From Corynebacterium aurimucosum (lineage in GTDB: Bacteria; Actinomycetota; Actinomycetes; Mycobacteriales; Mycobacteriaceae), in assembly GCF_030408555.1 (NCBI RefSeq), contig NZ_CP047048.1:2480001-2544000 (forward strand): a stretch of DNA of 64,000 bases, written 5' to 3'. Shown in pieces: positions 45,971 to 56,076 of this stretch (positions within the stretch are counted from its first letter, which is position 1; every line of letters starts with the position of its first letter). Under the pieces are notes generated by a model, which saw only the letters and a program-made list of their open reading frames with translations, was not told the origin of the DNA and searched no databases. The translations under genes and the position numbers were made by a program.

Positions 45971-47518
45971 CTAGAGCGGGGAGATGGTGTGCTTCTTGGG
46001 CAGGTCCTTCTCTTGCTTATCGGCAAGCTGGCGCAGCGCGCGGCGCAGGGCCAAGCGCGACTCGGAGGGCTTAATCATGCCATCGAGGTATCCGCGCTCC
46101 GCGGCGACATAGGGTGCGGTCATGGTCTCGTCGTAGAAGTCCATGAACATCTTCTTCGTCATCGCGCGTTGCTCTGGGGTCTCGGCGGCCTCGAGCTGCT
46201 TGCCCGCAATCATGACCACGGCGGCGGCCGAGCCCATCACGGCAATCTGGGCCGTCGGCCACGCCAGGTTGATATCACCGGTCAGGTTCTTCGAGCCCAT
46301 CACGGCATACGCGCCGCCATAAGCCTTGCGCACGATGAGCGAGACCTTCGGCACGGTGGCCTCCACCACGGCAAACGCAAACTTCGCGCCGCGGTGAATC
46401 AAGCCCGCCTTCTCTTGGTCCACGCCCGGCAGGTAACCCGGCGTATCCACCACAAAGACCAGCGGGATGTTGTAGGCATCGCAAATACGGATAAAGCGCG
46501 CGCCCTTATCGGCGGCATCCGCATCGATACAACCCGCTGAATGCATCGGGTTATTGGCCACAAAACCCACGGCCTTGCCATCAATGCGACCAAAGGCAGT
46601 GATGACGTTGGGGGCGTAGTTTTCCTGAATTTCGATGAGATCGTCATCGTCGCCAAGCTGCGTGAGCAGGTCCATCATGTCGTAGCCGGCGTTCGTATCA
46701 TCCGGCATGAAGGAATCCAGCTCGGTGTCCTGGGCTACCTCCTCATCAGAAGGCGCATCGAAGACCGGGGATTCGTCGAAGCAGGTCAGAGGCAAATGAT
46801 CCAGCAAGTCACGAACTAGGTCGAAGGCCTCATCCTCCGAGGGCACCACGACAGACACGTTGCCGTTGAGCTCCTGCTGGCGCGCGGAGCCCAAGTCGTG
46901 GGAGGAAATTTCCTCGCCCGTGACCTCCTTGATCACGTTCGGGCCCGTCACGTACATTTCCGCCTCACCATCGACGGCGATGATGAAGTCCGTGGTCACC
47001 GGCGCATACACCGCACCACCAGCGGACTTACCCATCATGATGGAAATCTGCGGGCTACGGCCAGATAGCGGCAGCTGGCGGCGGGCAATCTCGGAGTACA
47101 TGGCCAGAGACGTCACCGCGTCCTGGATGCGCGCACCACCGGAATCCTGGATACCGATAACCGGGCAGCCAATCTTGATGGCCAAATCCATGATGTCGGT
47201 GACCTTCTTACCAAAGGTCACGCCCACGGAACCGCCATACACGGTCTTATCGTGCGCGTAGATACACACCGGGCGGCCATTGATGCGGCCGTGACCAGTG
47301 ACCACGCCGTCGGAGTAAATCGCATCCGGGTCACCGGGGGTCTTGCCCAGGGCGCCGGTTTCGACGAAGGAGCCTTCGTCGAGAAGCGCGGCGATGCGTT
47401 GGCGCGGAGTCGAACGCCCAGCCTCGTCGCGGCGCGCCCGGGAGCGTTCACTGCCGGGATCCTGGGCGCGTTCGAGGCGCTCGCGTAGGTCCGCTAGCTT
47501 GTCAGCGGTGCTAGTCAC
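45971..47518 (-). CDS. accD3: acyl-CoA carboxylase beta subunit for mycolate synthesis
   Basis: A 515-residue carboxyltransferase, full length. It has the biotin-carboxyl and acyl-CoA sites: GKSAGGAVYAPVTTDF, the oxyanion-type QDSGGARIQDAV, and GYLPGVDQEKAGLIHRGAKF. With biotinylated AccA subunits it carboxylates the long alpha-chain acyl-CoA that Pks13 uses. Equivalent of M. tuberculosis AccD4 (Rv3799c), at the same place beside pks13. I use the GTG at 47518, which overlaps the pks13 stop (GTGA) and has GAGGAG upstream; an ATG eight codons earlier lies inside pks13. Confidence 0.9.
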   Translation of the reverse strand: MTSTADKLADLRERLERAQDPGSERSRARRDEAGRSTPRQRIAALLDEGSFVETGALGKTPGDPDAIYSDGVVTGHGRINGRPVCIYAHDKTVYGGSVGVTFGKKVTDIMDLAIKIGCPVIGIQDSGGARIQDAVTSLAMYSEIARRQLPLSGRSPQISIMMGKSAGGAVYAPVTTDFIIAVDGEAEMYVTGPNVIKEVTGEEISSHDLGSARQQELNGNVSVVVPSEDEAFDLVRDLLDHLPLTCFDESPVFDAPSDEEVAQDTELDSFMPDDTNAGYDMMDLLTQLGDDDDLIEIQENYAPNVITAFGRIDGKAVGFVANNPMHSAGCIDADAADKGARFIRICDAYNIPLVFVVDTPGYLPGVDQEKAGLIHRGAKFAFAVVEATVPKVSLIVRKAYGGAYAVMGSKNLTGDINLAWPTAQIAVMGSAAAVVMIAGKQLEAAETPEQRAMTKKMFMDFYDETMTAPYVAAERGYLDGMIKPSESRLALRRALRQLADKQEKDLPKKHTISPL

Positions 47519-50500
47519 TTCCGAATCTTCTCCTCGATCCATTCCTCCATGTGCTTGCCCACGATACCGATTGCGGGCTCGTCGGGAACCGCCAGGTGGT
47601 CGCCCGGCAGCTGCACAATCTCCAGATCCTTCACGATAACGCCCCAGCCACCGTCCGGGTTAATCTCCGCATAGGCAGGCTCGAGCTCGATGGCGCCGTC
47701 ATGCATGCGCTCGGAGCGGAAGAGGATGACGGGCGCGCTTACCGACGCCCACCGTCCCATATCCAGCGAGCCCAGAATCTGGTTATCCACGAAGGATGCG
47801 CGCTGGTGCTCTAGCACGCCGGCGGACAGGCCGTGCTCAGAGGCGTCGGTGGAGCTAAGGAATTCCGCGAGCATGGCCATGAGTGCATCCTCGCCCACGG
47901 TCTCCAGCATCTCGTAGGGCGGCTCGAAGTCGAGGCCATAGGTCTTCTTGGCGAAGGCGGCGTAGCGCCCCCAGCGGGCCTTGGTTTCCTCCAGTGTCTT
48001 CGGCGCTGGGTTAGCCGGCTGGGTGGTATCCAGCAGAGCGATAAAGGCAACCTCAGCAGTATCCTCGCCGCGAGCTTGACGCTCCTGCAGCTGGTAGGCC
48101 ACCTCGTAGGCTAGCGCTCCGCCGAAGGACCAGCCGCCGAGCACGACCTTGCGCCCGCGCGCGTAGTGCAGGATGTCCTCGATATAGGCGGCGGCGCGAT
48201 CCTCCAGGCTGCCCTCGATGCGCTCCACGCCGTAGACGGCGACGTCGGCAGGCAAGCGGCGGGTCAGCGGCTGGTAGACCACGGTGGTGCCGCCGGCCGG
48301 GTGGAACATGAAGACGGCCGGGCCATCGGCCTCGCGCAGCACGCGGATATTGCCTTCGACCTCGGTCTCCAGGCCCTCGCGGACCAGGTCTGCCAAATTC
48401 TCCAGGGCTTCGGCTTCCTGGACCTGCTGTGCGGTGACCTCGATGCCGGCGCGCTCGGTGAGGCGCTCGGCAATCTTTGCGGCGACCTCATCGCTGACCT
48501 GCGGCAGCGCAGAGGTCACGCCGGCCGCGGCCTTGCCCGTGAAGGTGGCCCAGGTACCAAAGACCATGCGCTCGGAGGCATCGCGCGGTGCGACGCCTAC
48601 GCCTTCGCGGTTCTCGTCCATGCCACCGCTTTCGCCGTTCGGCTTATCTGCGCCGCCCTTCGCGCTCACGGTGGTGTCGTTCGCGCCGGTGCGGTCAGCC
48701 TCGGTGAGCGCGGAAGGTGCGTCAGTACTCGCGGTTCCAGCTTCAGCAGCCGCGTCGGCCGGTGCCTGTGCGGCAGAACCGGGCTGCTCGGACACGGCCT
48801 CTTCAACCATGGTGATGACGTCGGCGAGGGAGGCGTCGCGAAGCGCCTGCACCTGCAGCGGCGGAATCTGGAAGTCATTCTCCACGCGGTTCTTGATGCG
48901 CATGCCCATGAGCGAATCCAGGCCCAGGTCAATGAGCGGCAGCTCGCGCGGGAGATCGGAGACGTCGTAGCCCATGGACTCCGACACGATGAGTGCCAAG
49001 CGCTCCTCCACGCTCTCCGTCGCCGGGTCCCAGCGCACGGCATCGGCGCCCACGTCGGGGTCCGCGAACTGCGGCGCGGTCACAGCCTGCGGCAGGCTCG
49101 GCTCCGGGGCCGCAGCGGGTTCGGCAAGGTTGAGAGTCGAGGCAAAGCCCTCCGCAACAAGCTTGGTGCTTGCTCCGTCCACGTAGTGCACCGCCAGCGA
49201 CAGTCCACCCAGCGTGCGGCGGACAATCGTGGTGACCTCGCCCTTCGCGGGCAGGTCGAGGTGCTCCTCGCTCGCCGCGATATGGGCGCCCGGGGTCACG
49301 GCCTCGGCGGCAGCCTCCAGGATGGCCAGCGCGCTCGGCGCCTGGTCGGCGTTCGTGGAGAAAGCCACCGCGCCCTCCGGCAAGCTCACGCGCGCACCCG
49401 GCAGACCGGACACACCAGAAGACGGACGAGCATTGGTCCAAAAACGTTGGCGGCGGAAGTGGGTATGGGGGGCGTCGACAAGCGCGCCGGAGCCAAAGAC
49501 CTTAGTGTAATCCACCGGCGTTCCAGCAACGTAGAGCTTGCCCAGCAGGTCCAGAAGTGACTCGGTGGGCTCCACCTTGCGCTTCAGGCTGTAGAGCAGC
49601 TGCGCATCCGCCTTGCCCGCGGCAAAAGCGGTGGACATCAGGCCCATCAGCGCAATCGGGTTCGGGGAAATCTCCACGATCTGCATGTGGCCGGCCGCGA
49701 ACGCCGCTTCCGCCGCCTCCTGCAGGTAGACGGGCTTGCGGGTCATGCGGATCCAGTAGTCCTCATCGTGCAGCACCGCACCGGGGCGGTAGACCTTGCC
49801 GCGGTCCACGGAGGAGAAGAGCGTCGTGTGCAGCGGGCGGGTCTCGATGCCAGCGATTTCTGCATAGAGCTCACCCAGGAGCGGGTCAACGGCGGAGGTG
49901 TGGCCAGCACCCTTGACATTGAGCGCGCGGGCGAACTTGCCCTCGCCCTCGAGGCGCTCCACCAGCGCGAGGACCTCCTCACGCGGGCCGCCCACGGTGG
50001 TCATGCCCGGGCCGGTGTACACGGCAGGCTCGATGGAACCCGGCAGGGCGTCAATCTCCTCGGCGGAAAGCTCGACGACGGCCATGGCACCCTGCTGGTC
50101 CTCCGGCAGCGAAGCCTCGCCCTCGCCCATGAGGCGCGCGCGGTGGCAGGCGATGAGCATGGCGTCGGCCGCCGTGATTCCGCCCGCAGCGTAGGCCGCG
50201 CCGATTTCCCCCATGGACATGCCGATAACGCCAGCTGGGTGCACCCCGAAGGTGGCGAGCAGGTCCGTCAGCGCAATCTGAATGGCGGTGATGGCCACCT
50301 GCGCGGTTTCGGTGTTGTAGGTCTGGGCGTCGTCGTGCACCAGCTCCAGGATGGACCAGCCGGATTCGCGCTGCACGATGGCATCGAGCTCCTCCAAGCG
50401 CTCGGCGAACAGCGACGAGACCTCAATCATGTCCTTGGCCATCTTGCGATGCTGGGAGCCGAAACCGGAGTACATGAAGACAGGTCCGTGCACCGTCGGG

Positions 50501-52359
50501 GAATCCGCCGCGGCGATCCCGACGGAGACGGTCCCCTCGGAGACCTGACGCAGGCGCTTGACAGCTTCCTCGCTTGACGACGCCGTTACTACCGCACGCG
50601 AACGCCCATGGTTGCGGCGCGCGAGGGTGCGGGCCAGGGAGAGCAGGTTCGGGTTCTCCGCTTCGATGTAGTCCGCCAGGTGAGCCGCTGCCGCGGCGCG
50701 GCGGGATGGCAGCAAACCGGAGACCGGCAGGGCTACTGGCTGGCCCTCGCCGATGGCGACCTGCGGGGCATCCTGGTGGGTCAGCCCGCGGTAATCCGTA
50801 AGGACGACGTGCGCATTGGTGCCGCCGAAACCAAAGCCGGAAACACCGGCGATTTTCTGGCCGGAGTATTCAGGCCACTCGCGTGGATCCTCGACCACTT
50901 CGAGGTGCTCGGCGTCAAAATCGATATAGCGGTTGGGGCCCACGTAATTGATGTTTGGTGGGATGACGCCGTGGCGCATGCCTTCGATGACCTTGATGAG
51001 GCCCACGACGCCAGCGGCGGACTCGGAGTGGCCGATGTTGGTCTTGGCGGAGCCCAGCAGGGTCGGGTTGGCGGCCTGGCGGCCCGGGCCCAACACGCGG
51101 CCGAGCGCGGTGGCTTCAATGGGGTCACCGAGAATGGTGCCGGTGCCGTGGGCCTCGACGTAGTCCACGTCCTGCGGGCGGATGCCGGCGTCGGCGTAGG
51201 CGCGCTCGAGGACGTCGACCTGCGCGTCTGGGTTGGGGGCGGTCAGGCCGTTGGAGTGGCCGTCAGAGTTGACCGCGGAGCCCTTGATGACGGCGTGTAT
51301 GGTGTCGCCGTCGCGCTCGGCGTCCTCCAAGCGCTTGAGCACGAGCACGCCCGCCGCATCCGCGCGGACGATGCCATCGGCATCATCGGAAAAGGCGTGG
51401 ATGGCGCTGGTGGGGGAGGTAACCCCCAGCTCACTAAAGCCGATGGAGGCGTGCGGCGAGGCCAGGATGTTCACGCCGCCGGCGAGGGCCGTATCGGCCG
51501 CACCCACGCGCAGATCCTTCACCGCCTGGTTGACCGCGACGAGGGAAGCCGAGCACGCGGTATCCACGTTGAGGGAAGGGCCGCGCAAATCGAAGGCGTA
51601 GGAAAGGCGGTTAGCCACGATCGCTGAGGACGTACCCGTCATGGCATAAGGGTGCATCTCCGCCGGGTCGGCGGTAATCAGCATGCCGTAGTCATTGTTG
51701 GTGGAGCCCATGTAGACACCGGTGGCGGTGCCGCGCAGCTGGTTGGCGGGCACCCCGGCATCCTCGAGAGCTTCCCACGCCACCTCTAGGAGAATGCGCT
51801 GCTGCGGGTCCATGTTGGCTGCCTCCAGCGGGGAAAGGCCAAAGAACTCGGCGTCGAAGGAGGCGATGTCCTCGATGTAGCCGCCGTCGGTGTTTTGCTG
51901 CTCCATCTTCTCGCTGGTAATTGGGTCGGAGGAGTACTCCGACCAGCGCCCGACGGGCAACGGGCCGGTGCCCGCGCGGCCCTCGACGAGCATGGTCCAG
52001 AACTCGTCGACGTTCTTGGCTCCCGGGAAACGGCCGGCATAGCCGATGACGGCGATATCCCCGCCCGCGAGGGAAGCAGAACGCGGCGAAGCCTCACGCG
52101 GCGCGCTTTCTGCCGAGGTGCCGGCCGCGCCGTTGACAAGGCGCTCGGCCAGCTGCGCAATGGTGGGGTACTCGTAGGCCACGGTGGGCTCGAGCTTAAT
52201 CCCGAGGAGGTTTTCTAACTCGCCGGAGAGGACGACTGCGTCACGCGAGGACAGCCCGAAATTCTCCAACGGTTTGGTGTCCGTGATTTCCTCAGCTGAT
52301 AGGCCGGTGGTCTGCGCAACCCAGGTGCGCAGCCAGCCACGAAGCTCTTCAACGGTCAT
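47515..52359 (-). CDS. pks13: polyketide synthase Pks13 (mycolate condensing enzyme)
   Basis: A 1614-residue type I synthase. Domains in order: N-terminal acyl carrier (S38 in FGLSSRD), ketosynthase (C269 in DTACSASL), acyltransferase (S715 in GMSMGEIG), second acyl carrier (S1149 in GLDSLMG), linker rich in Ala/Asp/Glu, and thioesterase (S1411 in GGWSFGG). All catalytic serines and the cysteine are present. It condenses a fatty acyl-AMP from FadD32 with a carboxyacyl-CoA from AccD3 to give the beta-keto precursor of corynomycolate and transfers it onto trehalose. No ketoreductase domain is present, as expected. Separated from fadD32 by about 217 bases with a strong hairpin. Confidence 0.95.
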   Translation of the reverse strand: MTVEELRGWLRTWVAQTTGLSAEEITDTKPLENFGLSSRDAVVLSGELENLLGIKLEPTVAYEYPTIAQLAERLVNGAAGTSAESAPREASPRSASLAGGDIAVIGYAGRFPGAKNVDEFWTMLVEGRAGTGPLPVGRWSEYSSDPITSEKMEQQNTDGGYIEDIASFDAEFFGLSPLEAANMDPQQRILLEVAWEALEDAGVPANQLRGTATGVYMGSTNNDYGMLITADPAEMHPYAMTGTSSAIVANRLSYAFDLRGPSLNVDTACSASLVAVNQAVKDLRVGAADTALAGGVNILASPHASIGFSELGVTSPTSAIHAFSDDADGIVRADAAGVLVLKRLEDAERDGDTIHAVIKGSAVNSDGHSNGLTAPNPDAQVDVLERAYADAGIRPQDVDYVEAHGTGTILGDPIEATALGRVLGPGRQAANPTLLGSAKTNIGHSESAAGVVGLIKVIEGMRHGVIPPNINYVGPNRYIDFDAEHLEVVEDPREWPEYSGQKIAGVSGFGFGGTNAHVVLTDYRGLTHQDAPQVAIGEGQPVALPVSGLLPSRRAAAAAHLADYIEAENPNLLSLARTLARRNHGRSRAVVTASSSEEAVKRLRQVSEGTVSVGIAAADSPTVHGPVFMYSGFGSQHRKMAKDMIEVSSLFAERLEELDAIVQRESGWSILELVHDDAQTYNTETAQVAITAIQIALTDLLATFGVHPAGVIGMSMGEIGAAYAAGGITAADAMLIACHRARLMGEGEASLPEDQQGAMAVVELSAEEIDALPGSIEPAVYTGPGMTTVGGPREEVLALVERLEGEGKFARALNVKGAGHTSAVDPLLGELYAEIAGIETRPLHTTLFSSVDRGKVYRPGAVLHDEDYWIRMTRKPVYLQEAAEAAFAAGHMQIVEISPNPIALMGLMSTAFAAGKADAQLLYSLKRKVEPTESLLDLLGKLYVAGTPVDYTKVFGSGALVDAPHTHFRRQRFWTNARPSSGVSGLPGARVSLPEGAVAFSTNADQAPSALAILEAAAEAVTPGAHIAASEEHLDLPAKGEVTTIVRRTLGGLSLAVHYVDGASTKLVAEGFASTLNLAEPAAAPEPSLPQAVTAPQFADPDVGADAVRWDPATESVEERLALIVSESMGYDVSDLPRELPLIDLGLDSLMGMRIKNRVENDFQIPPLQVQALRDASLADVITMVEEAVSEQPGSAAQAPADAAAEAGTASTDAPSALTEADRTGANDTTVSAKGGADKPNGESGGMDENREGVGVAPRDASERMVFGTWATFTGKAAAGVTSALPQVSDEVAAKIAERLTERAGIEVTAQQVQEAEALENLADLVREGLETEVEGNIRVLREADGPAVFMFHPAGGTTVVYQPLTRRLPADVAVYGVERIEGSLEDRAAAYIEDILHYARGRKVVLGGWSFGGALAYEVAYQLQERQARGEDTAEVAFIALLDTTQPANPAPKTLEETKARWGRYAAFAKKTYGLDFEPPYEMLETVGEDALMAMLAEFLSSTDASEHGLSAGVLEHQRASFVDNQILGSLDMGRWASVSAPVILFRSERMHDGAIELEPAYAEINPDGGWGVIVKDLEIVQLPGDHLAVPDEPAIGIVGKHMEEWIEEKIRK

Positions 52360-52517
52360 AAATCTCTAGCTTTCTTACGCGGACTAAAACTAACTAAATG
52401 TGCGGTCGATTTTGCGCAGCACAAAAGCGCGCACATCGATGCGTATATAGGGGTTATCGGACAATTATCCCACTTTGTTAACTTGGGTTTCATAACCGAC
52501 ATACCCACAGGCAGCGA

Positions 52518-52554
52518 CAACCCCCGCTCCGCGGTTGCGCGGAAACGGGGGTTG
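52518..52554. terminator. long hairpin between fadD32 and pks13
   Basis: CAACCCCCG (52518-52526) pairs with CGGGGGTTG (52546-52554), with an inner stem TCCGCG/CGCGGA. No T run follows on the minus strand, so it may only partly terminate fadD32 transcripts before pks13. Confidence 0.65.
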
Positions 52555-52576
52555 AAAAGGCGTGGTTTCGGAAGGC

Positions 52577-54436
52577 CTAGGAAGCGAGGTAGCTCTTCTT
52601 CGCCACGCGGCGGGCAATCTTGCCCGAGGAGGTGCGCTTGATCTCATTAGCGTTGAACCACTGGATGACGGCCGGCGTCACGCCGTGGTGCGCGGAGACT
52701 GCGGAGCGGATGGCTTCGGACGCGGCGGCATCATCGGTTGGGTTGGCACCGTCGGCGCGCTCAATGAGCAGCACGAGTTCCTCGGTGCTACCACCCTCCA
52801 CGGAGAAGGCCGCGATGGAATCCGCACGCACGTGGCCCGAGGCCTCCTGCACGGTGCCTTCGATGTCCTGCGGGTAGTGGTTGCGACCAGCCACCACGAT
52901 GAGGTCCTTGAGGCGACCGGTGATGTAGAGCTGGTTATCCACGATTGCCGCCAGGTCACCGGTGGCCAACCAGTTGTTATCCTCCGGCGCGTTCGGCACG
53001 CGGGAGCCCTCTTTCAGGCGCTCCCCCAGCGTGTTGTGGAAGGTCGAGGTGGTTTCCTCCGCGCGGTCCAGGTAACCGGCCGCGCGGTTATCACCGTGGA
53101 GCCAGATTTCGCCCACTCGGCCATCCGGCAACTCGGCCTTGGTCTCTGGGTCCACGATGGTCAGGTGCTGAGCTACGACGCTCTGACCACAGGAGGCATA
53201 AGCCACGGAGTCCGCGGACTTCTCCACGATGACCGCCTCGCCGTCGGCCAAACGCTCGCGGTCGAAGTGGGAAATAATCGGGCGCTCCAATGTCTGCGGG
53301 GTGGTCACAATCAGCGAAGCCTCCGCCATGCCATAGGAGGGGCGCAGGGCATCGCGGCGCAAGCCGTACTCTTCCTTGCCGAAGGTCTCCCAGAAGGAAT
53401 TCACCGCGGACTCCGTGACCGGCTCCGAGCCGATCACGATGCCATCGACGTTGCTGAAGTCCAGCGTCTCACCTTCCGCCGGGGCGCCGTAGCGCGCGGC
53501 GAGCTCGAGGGCGAAGTTGGGAACCACGGCATAGGTTCCCTGCAGCTGCTCATCGATGGGCTGGCGCTTGAGCTGGTCAATCCAGCGCTTGGGCTGCTGT
53601 ACGAAGTCCCGCGGCGTCATGATTTCCAAGTTGAAGCCCAGGATGGTCACGAAGGTTGCCAGGATGATGCCCATATCGTGGTGCATCGGTAGCCAGGACA
53701 CCACGCGCGCCGGCATCTTGATCTGCACCGCGGTGAAGATCTGCAACACATTGGTCATGATGTTGCGATTGGTCAGCAGCACACCCGCTGGGGTGCGGGT
53801 GGAGCCGGAGGTGTACTGCAGGAAGGCCGGGTGGTCCACCGGCGCGGTCTGCAGCGCGGCCAGGGCCACCTTGCCCTCCTCGGTCTCCAGCGGGTTCACC
53901 CAGCTCTGCGCCAAGGAATCCGGCAGGGAGTCGATGGAGATGATGCGCGGGCGCTCAGACGCCGGGCGGTCCGCGAAATAAGCTCGGTTAGCCGCAGCTG
54001 AAATGTTGTTGGTCAGCACGATCGACGGGTTGGCATCGCCGAAGACTGCCCGCAGGTGATCGGTGTGGCCGGGCTCGTTCGGATCGTAGAGCGGAAGCGG
54101 CGTCATGCCCGCGTACATCGCGCCGAGGAAACCGAAGATGTACTCGGGAGAGTTGCCCGCCAGGATCGCCACACGATCCCCCATCTTGCCTACCTGCTGC
54201 AGGCGTGCTGCTACCGCCTTGATGCGGGTATTGACCTGGGAGCGGGTGATATCGCGCGGGGTGCCCTCCGGGTTATCGGTATAGACCCACTGGCGCATGA
54301 CCGGGCGATCCGGGATTCCCGCCTGCTGCTCCGCGGCATAGACGTGTTCAGCGAGCCCCGCCAACGTCAGGTGAGGCGGCAGGGCAATGTTGCCCTTCTC
54401 GTCGAAGAACTGGCCGATCAAGGCTTTCAGGTCCAT
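52577..54436 (-). CDS. fadD32: long-chain fatty acid-AMP ligase FadD32
   Basis: A 619-residue FAAL. The adenylation motif LQYTSGSTRTPAGVLLTNRN, SYGMAEASLIVTTP and the late WLATGDLAAIVDNQLYITGRLKDLIVVAGRNHYPQDIE block are intact, ending with SSGKIARR with the acyl-transfer lysine. It makes acyl-AMP and loads it on the N-terminal carrier domain of Pks13. ATG 54436 has AAGGAG nine bases before it; the longer frame is not family-like. Confidence 0.94.
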   Translation of the reverse strand: MDLKALIGQFFDEKGNIALPPHLTLAGLAEHVYAAEQQAGIPDRPVMRQWVYTDNPEGTPRDITRSQVNTRIKAVAARLQQVGKMGDRVAILAGNSPEYIFGFLGAMYAGMTPLPLYDPNEPGHTDHLRAVFGDANPSIVLTNNISAAANRAYFADRPASERPRIISIDSLPDSLAQSWVNPLETEEGKVALAALQTAPVDHPAFLQYTSGSTRTPAGVLLTNRNIMTNVLQIFTAVQIKMPARVVSWLPMHHDMGIILATFVTILGFNLEIMTPRDFVQQPKRWIDQLKRQPIDEQLQGTYAVVPNFALELAARYGAPAEGETLDFSNVDGIVIGSEPVTESAVNSFWETFGKEEYGLRRDALRPSYGMAEASLIVTTPQTLERPIISHFDRERLADGEAVIVEKSADSVAYASCGQSVVAQHLTIVDPETKAELPDGRVGEIWLHGDNRAAGYLDRAEETTSTFHNTLGERLKEGSRVPNAPEDNNWLATGDLAAIVDNQLYITGRLKDLIVVAGRNHYPQDIEGTVQEASGHVRADSIAAFSVEGGSTEELVLLIERADGANPTDDAAASEAIRSAVSAHHGVTPAVIQWFNANEIKRTSSGKIARRVAKKSYLAS

Positions 54437-54574
54437 GTGGGAAAGCTCCTTCGTAGGGTTGAGAGGGGCACGCACCCCTACTTCACGTACTTTTGACATT
54501 GAAAATATCAGAAGAGATGTGCCGAGCGTTACATGGCACGCGGTGGAGGTGGGGTGCGGGGGCGTCGCCAAGCA

Positions 54575-55507
54575 CTACTGCGCGTCGATGGTGTCCTTCG
54601 CCCACTGCGTGACCCACTGATTGGCCGTGGTGCCTTCGATGACGTCCGGATTGTAGGCATACAGTGCATGAACACCGTTGGCGTCGATGAGATCACGCGC
54701 GCGTTCGAGCCCGTTGCTGACATCCAGCGGGGCATCACAAATCGAGTCATTCGGCGCACAGATTTGGAAGGTGCGGTCCGCCAGCGCCCCGAAGCCATTG
54801 GCGCGCTCACCGCGCATCGTGGCACCCGGGACGATACCCTGAATCAACGTCGAGACCGGCTGCAGGGCAATCTCCGCGCCCACACCGCCGACGTGCGCGC
54901 CCGGGTTAATGCCCACGCCATCCTGGCGCCGCCCATCCGCAATGAGAGCTACGCCCGCCACGCTTTCTGCGGGCACGGGACCGTTACCGCCGCCAATCCG
55001 GTCCGCCACATCACCCGCGATGACCGCACCCTGCGAAAAGCCGCTCAGGATGAATTTCGTGTTCGGGCAGGTCTCGTACATGTAGGTCAACTCGCCCTCG
55101 AGGCGCGAGGTTCCCTCGTTGCGGGAATCGTCGTAGCTCATCTCGTGCTGCGCGTTGATGTTCTTAAACTGCGCGGTGTACGGCAGCGTCCACACCTTGA
55201 CGTCCTCGGGGACGTAGGCCTCCTTCAGAGGATTCGTAATCGACAGCATGAAGGAGTTCGGGTTCGCGCCTGGGTTAATGGGATCATCGTCCGCAGCGGA
55301 TTCCCACGTTCCCGGAGCGGAGATAAACTCCACGCGCGGGCACCAGTCCGGTTGCTCGGGGCTCGCGTCCCCCTCCTCCTGGGAGGGGGCGGGCTCCGCC
55401 AGGTTCCCTTGCTCTCCTTCCTCATTGCTATTGAGAAAGTGGACCGCTCCCCCGCCAATCACGGCTAGGAGAACAACGACGGCAAGGACGGTGAGTGTTT
55501 TACGCAT
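54575..55507 (-). CDS. cutinase-like serine esterase (Rv3802c-like)
   Basis: A 310-residue secreted alpha/beta hydrolase with one N-terminal helix (VLAVVVLLAVIGGGAVHFL), an acidic linker, and the cutinase core: nucleophile S158 in SGFSQGAVIAG, and cysteines in DWCPRVEF, ETCPNTKF, ICAPNDSICDAP that can form the family disulfides. In mycobacteria the orthologue between fadD32 and the mycoloyltransferases has phospholipase/thioesterase activity and is essential in mycolate metabolism. Confidence 0.88.
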   Translation of the reverse strand: MRKTLTVLAVVVLLAVIGGGAVHFLNSNEEGEQGNLAEPAPSQEEGDASPEQPDWCPRVEFISAPGTWESAADDDPINPGANPNSFMLSITNPLKEAYVPEDVKVWTLPYTAQFKNINAQHEMSYDDSRNEGTSRLEGELTYMYETCPNTKFILSGFSQGAVIAGDVADRIGGGNGPVPAESVAGVALIADGRRQDGVGINPGAHVGGVGAEIALQPVSTLIQGIVPGATMRGERANGFGALADRTFQICAPNDSICDAPLDVSNGLERARDLIDANGVHALYAYNPDVIEGTTANQWVTQWAKDTIDAQ

Positions 55508-55561
55508 GAAGAAATTTCTACCTTGACAAGGCGCGGGATTGGCTGGAAAATCCCTGCCACA

Positions 55562-56068
55562 TTACTGAGCGCAGAGCTTGTTGCCCTGCTCGGTGATGAG
55601 CTGGACGACGTCCTCGTGGCTGAGTTCCGTGCGACCCTGCTCGATGAGCTGCCCGGCCACAGCCGGCACGGTGACGGCATCGCCCTGGCAGGAAGCTTGC
55701 GCAGCCCCCACCAGTTGGTCTTCTACGCCGTCGATGTTCACACCTTTCTCAGCCACTGCAGCCAGGAAGTCCTGGTCCGGGCCTTGCGCGGGCGCGGGCG
55801 TTGGGATTTCGGAGATCTCGCGCGCACCACGGTCTTCCGGCTCCTCGCCTGGCGTTCGCTCGGCCGAGGCGGATGCAGAGCTTTCGGATGCCTTGCTTGC
55901 CGACGATTCACCACTCGCCACCGAGGAGCGCTCCAGCGGAGCCACGGAGGTTTCGGTGGCATCACCCTCGTCGACGGTGGCGGAACCGCAAGCGCTCAGC
56001 AAGGTGCCGGCCGCAAGCAGCACCGCCGCACCAGCTGCTGCGGTGGGTCGGGCAGAGAAAAGACGCAT
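55562..56068 (-). CDS. DUF732-type lipoprotein
   Basis: A 168-residue lipoprotein. The signal (MRLFSARPTAAAGAAVLLAAGTLLSAC) ends with lipobox LSAC (C27). A Ser/Ala/Glu-rich linker of about 60 residues leads to a helical C-terminal domain with two cysteines (QASCQGDAV and the NKLCAQ end), typical of DUF732. Located between the cutinase and Cop1. Function unknown; likely to sit on the outer face of the plasma membrane. Confidence 0.82.
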   Translation of the reverse strand: MRLFSARPTAAAGAAVLLAAGTLLSACGSATVDEGDATETSVAPLERSSVASGESSASKASESSASASAERTPGEEPEDRGAREISEIPTPAPAQGPDQDFLAAVAEKGVNIDGVEDQLVGAAQASCQGDAVTVPAVAGQLIEQGRTELSHEDVVQLITEQGNKLCAQ

Positions 56069-56076
56069 GACAGTCC

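Noticed and set aside
48166..49560. Plus-strand open frame of 464 codons
   Set aside because: Antisense to the carrier and thioesterase region of pks13.
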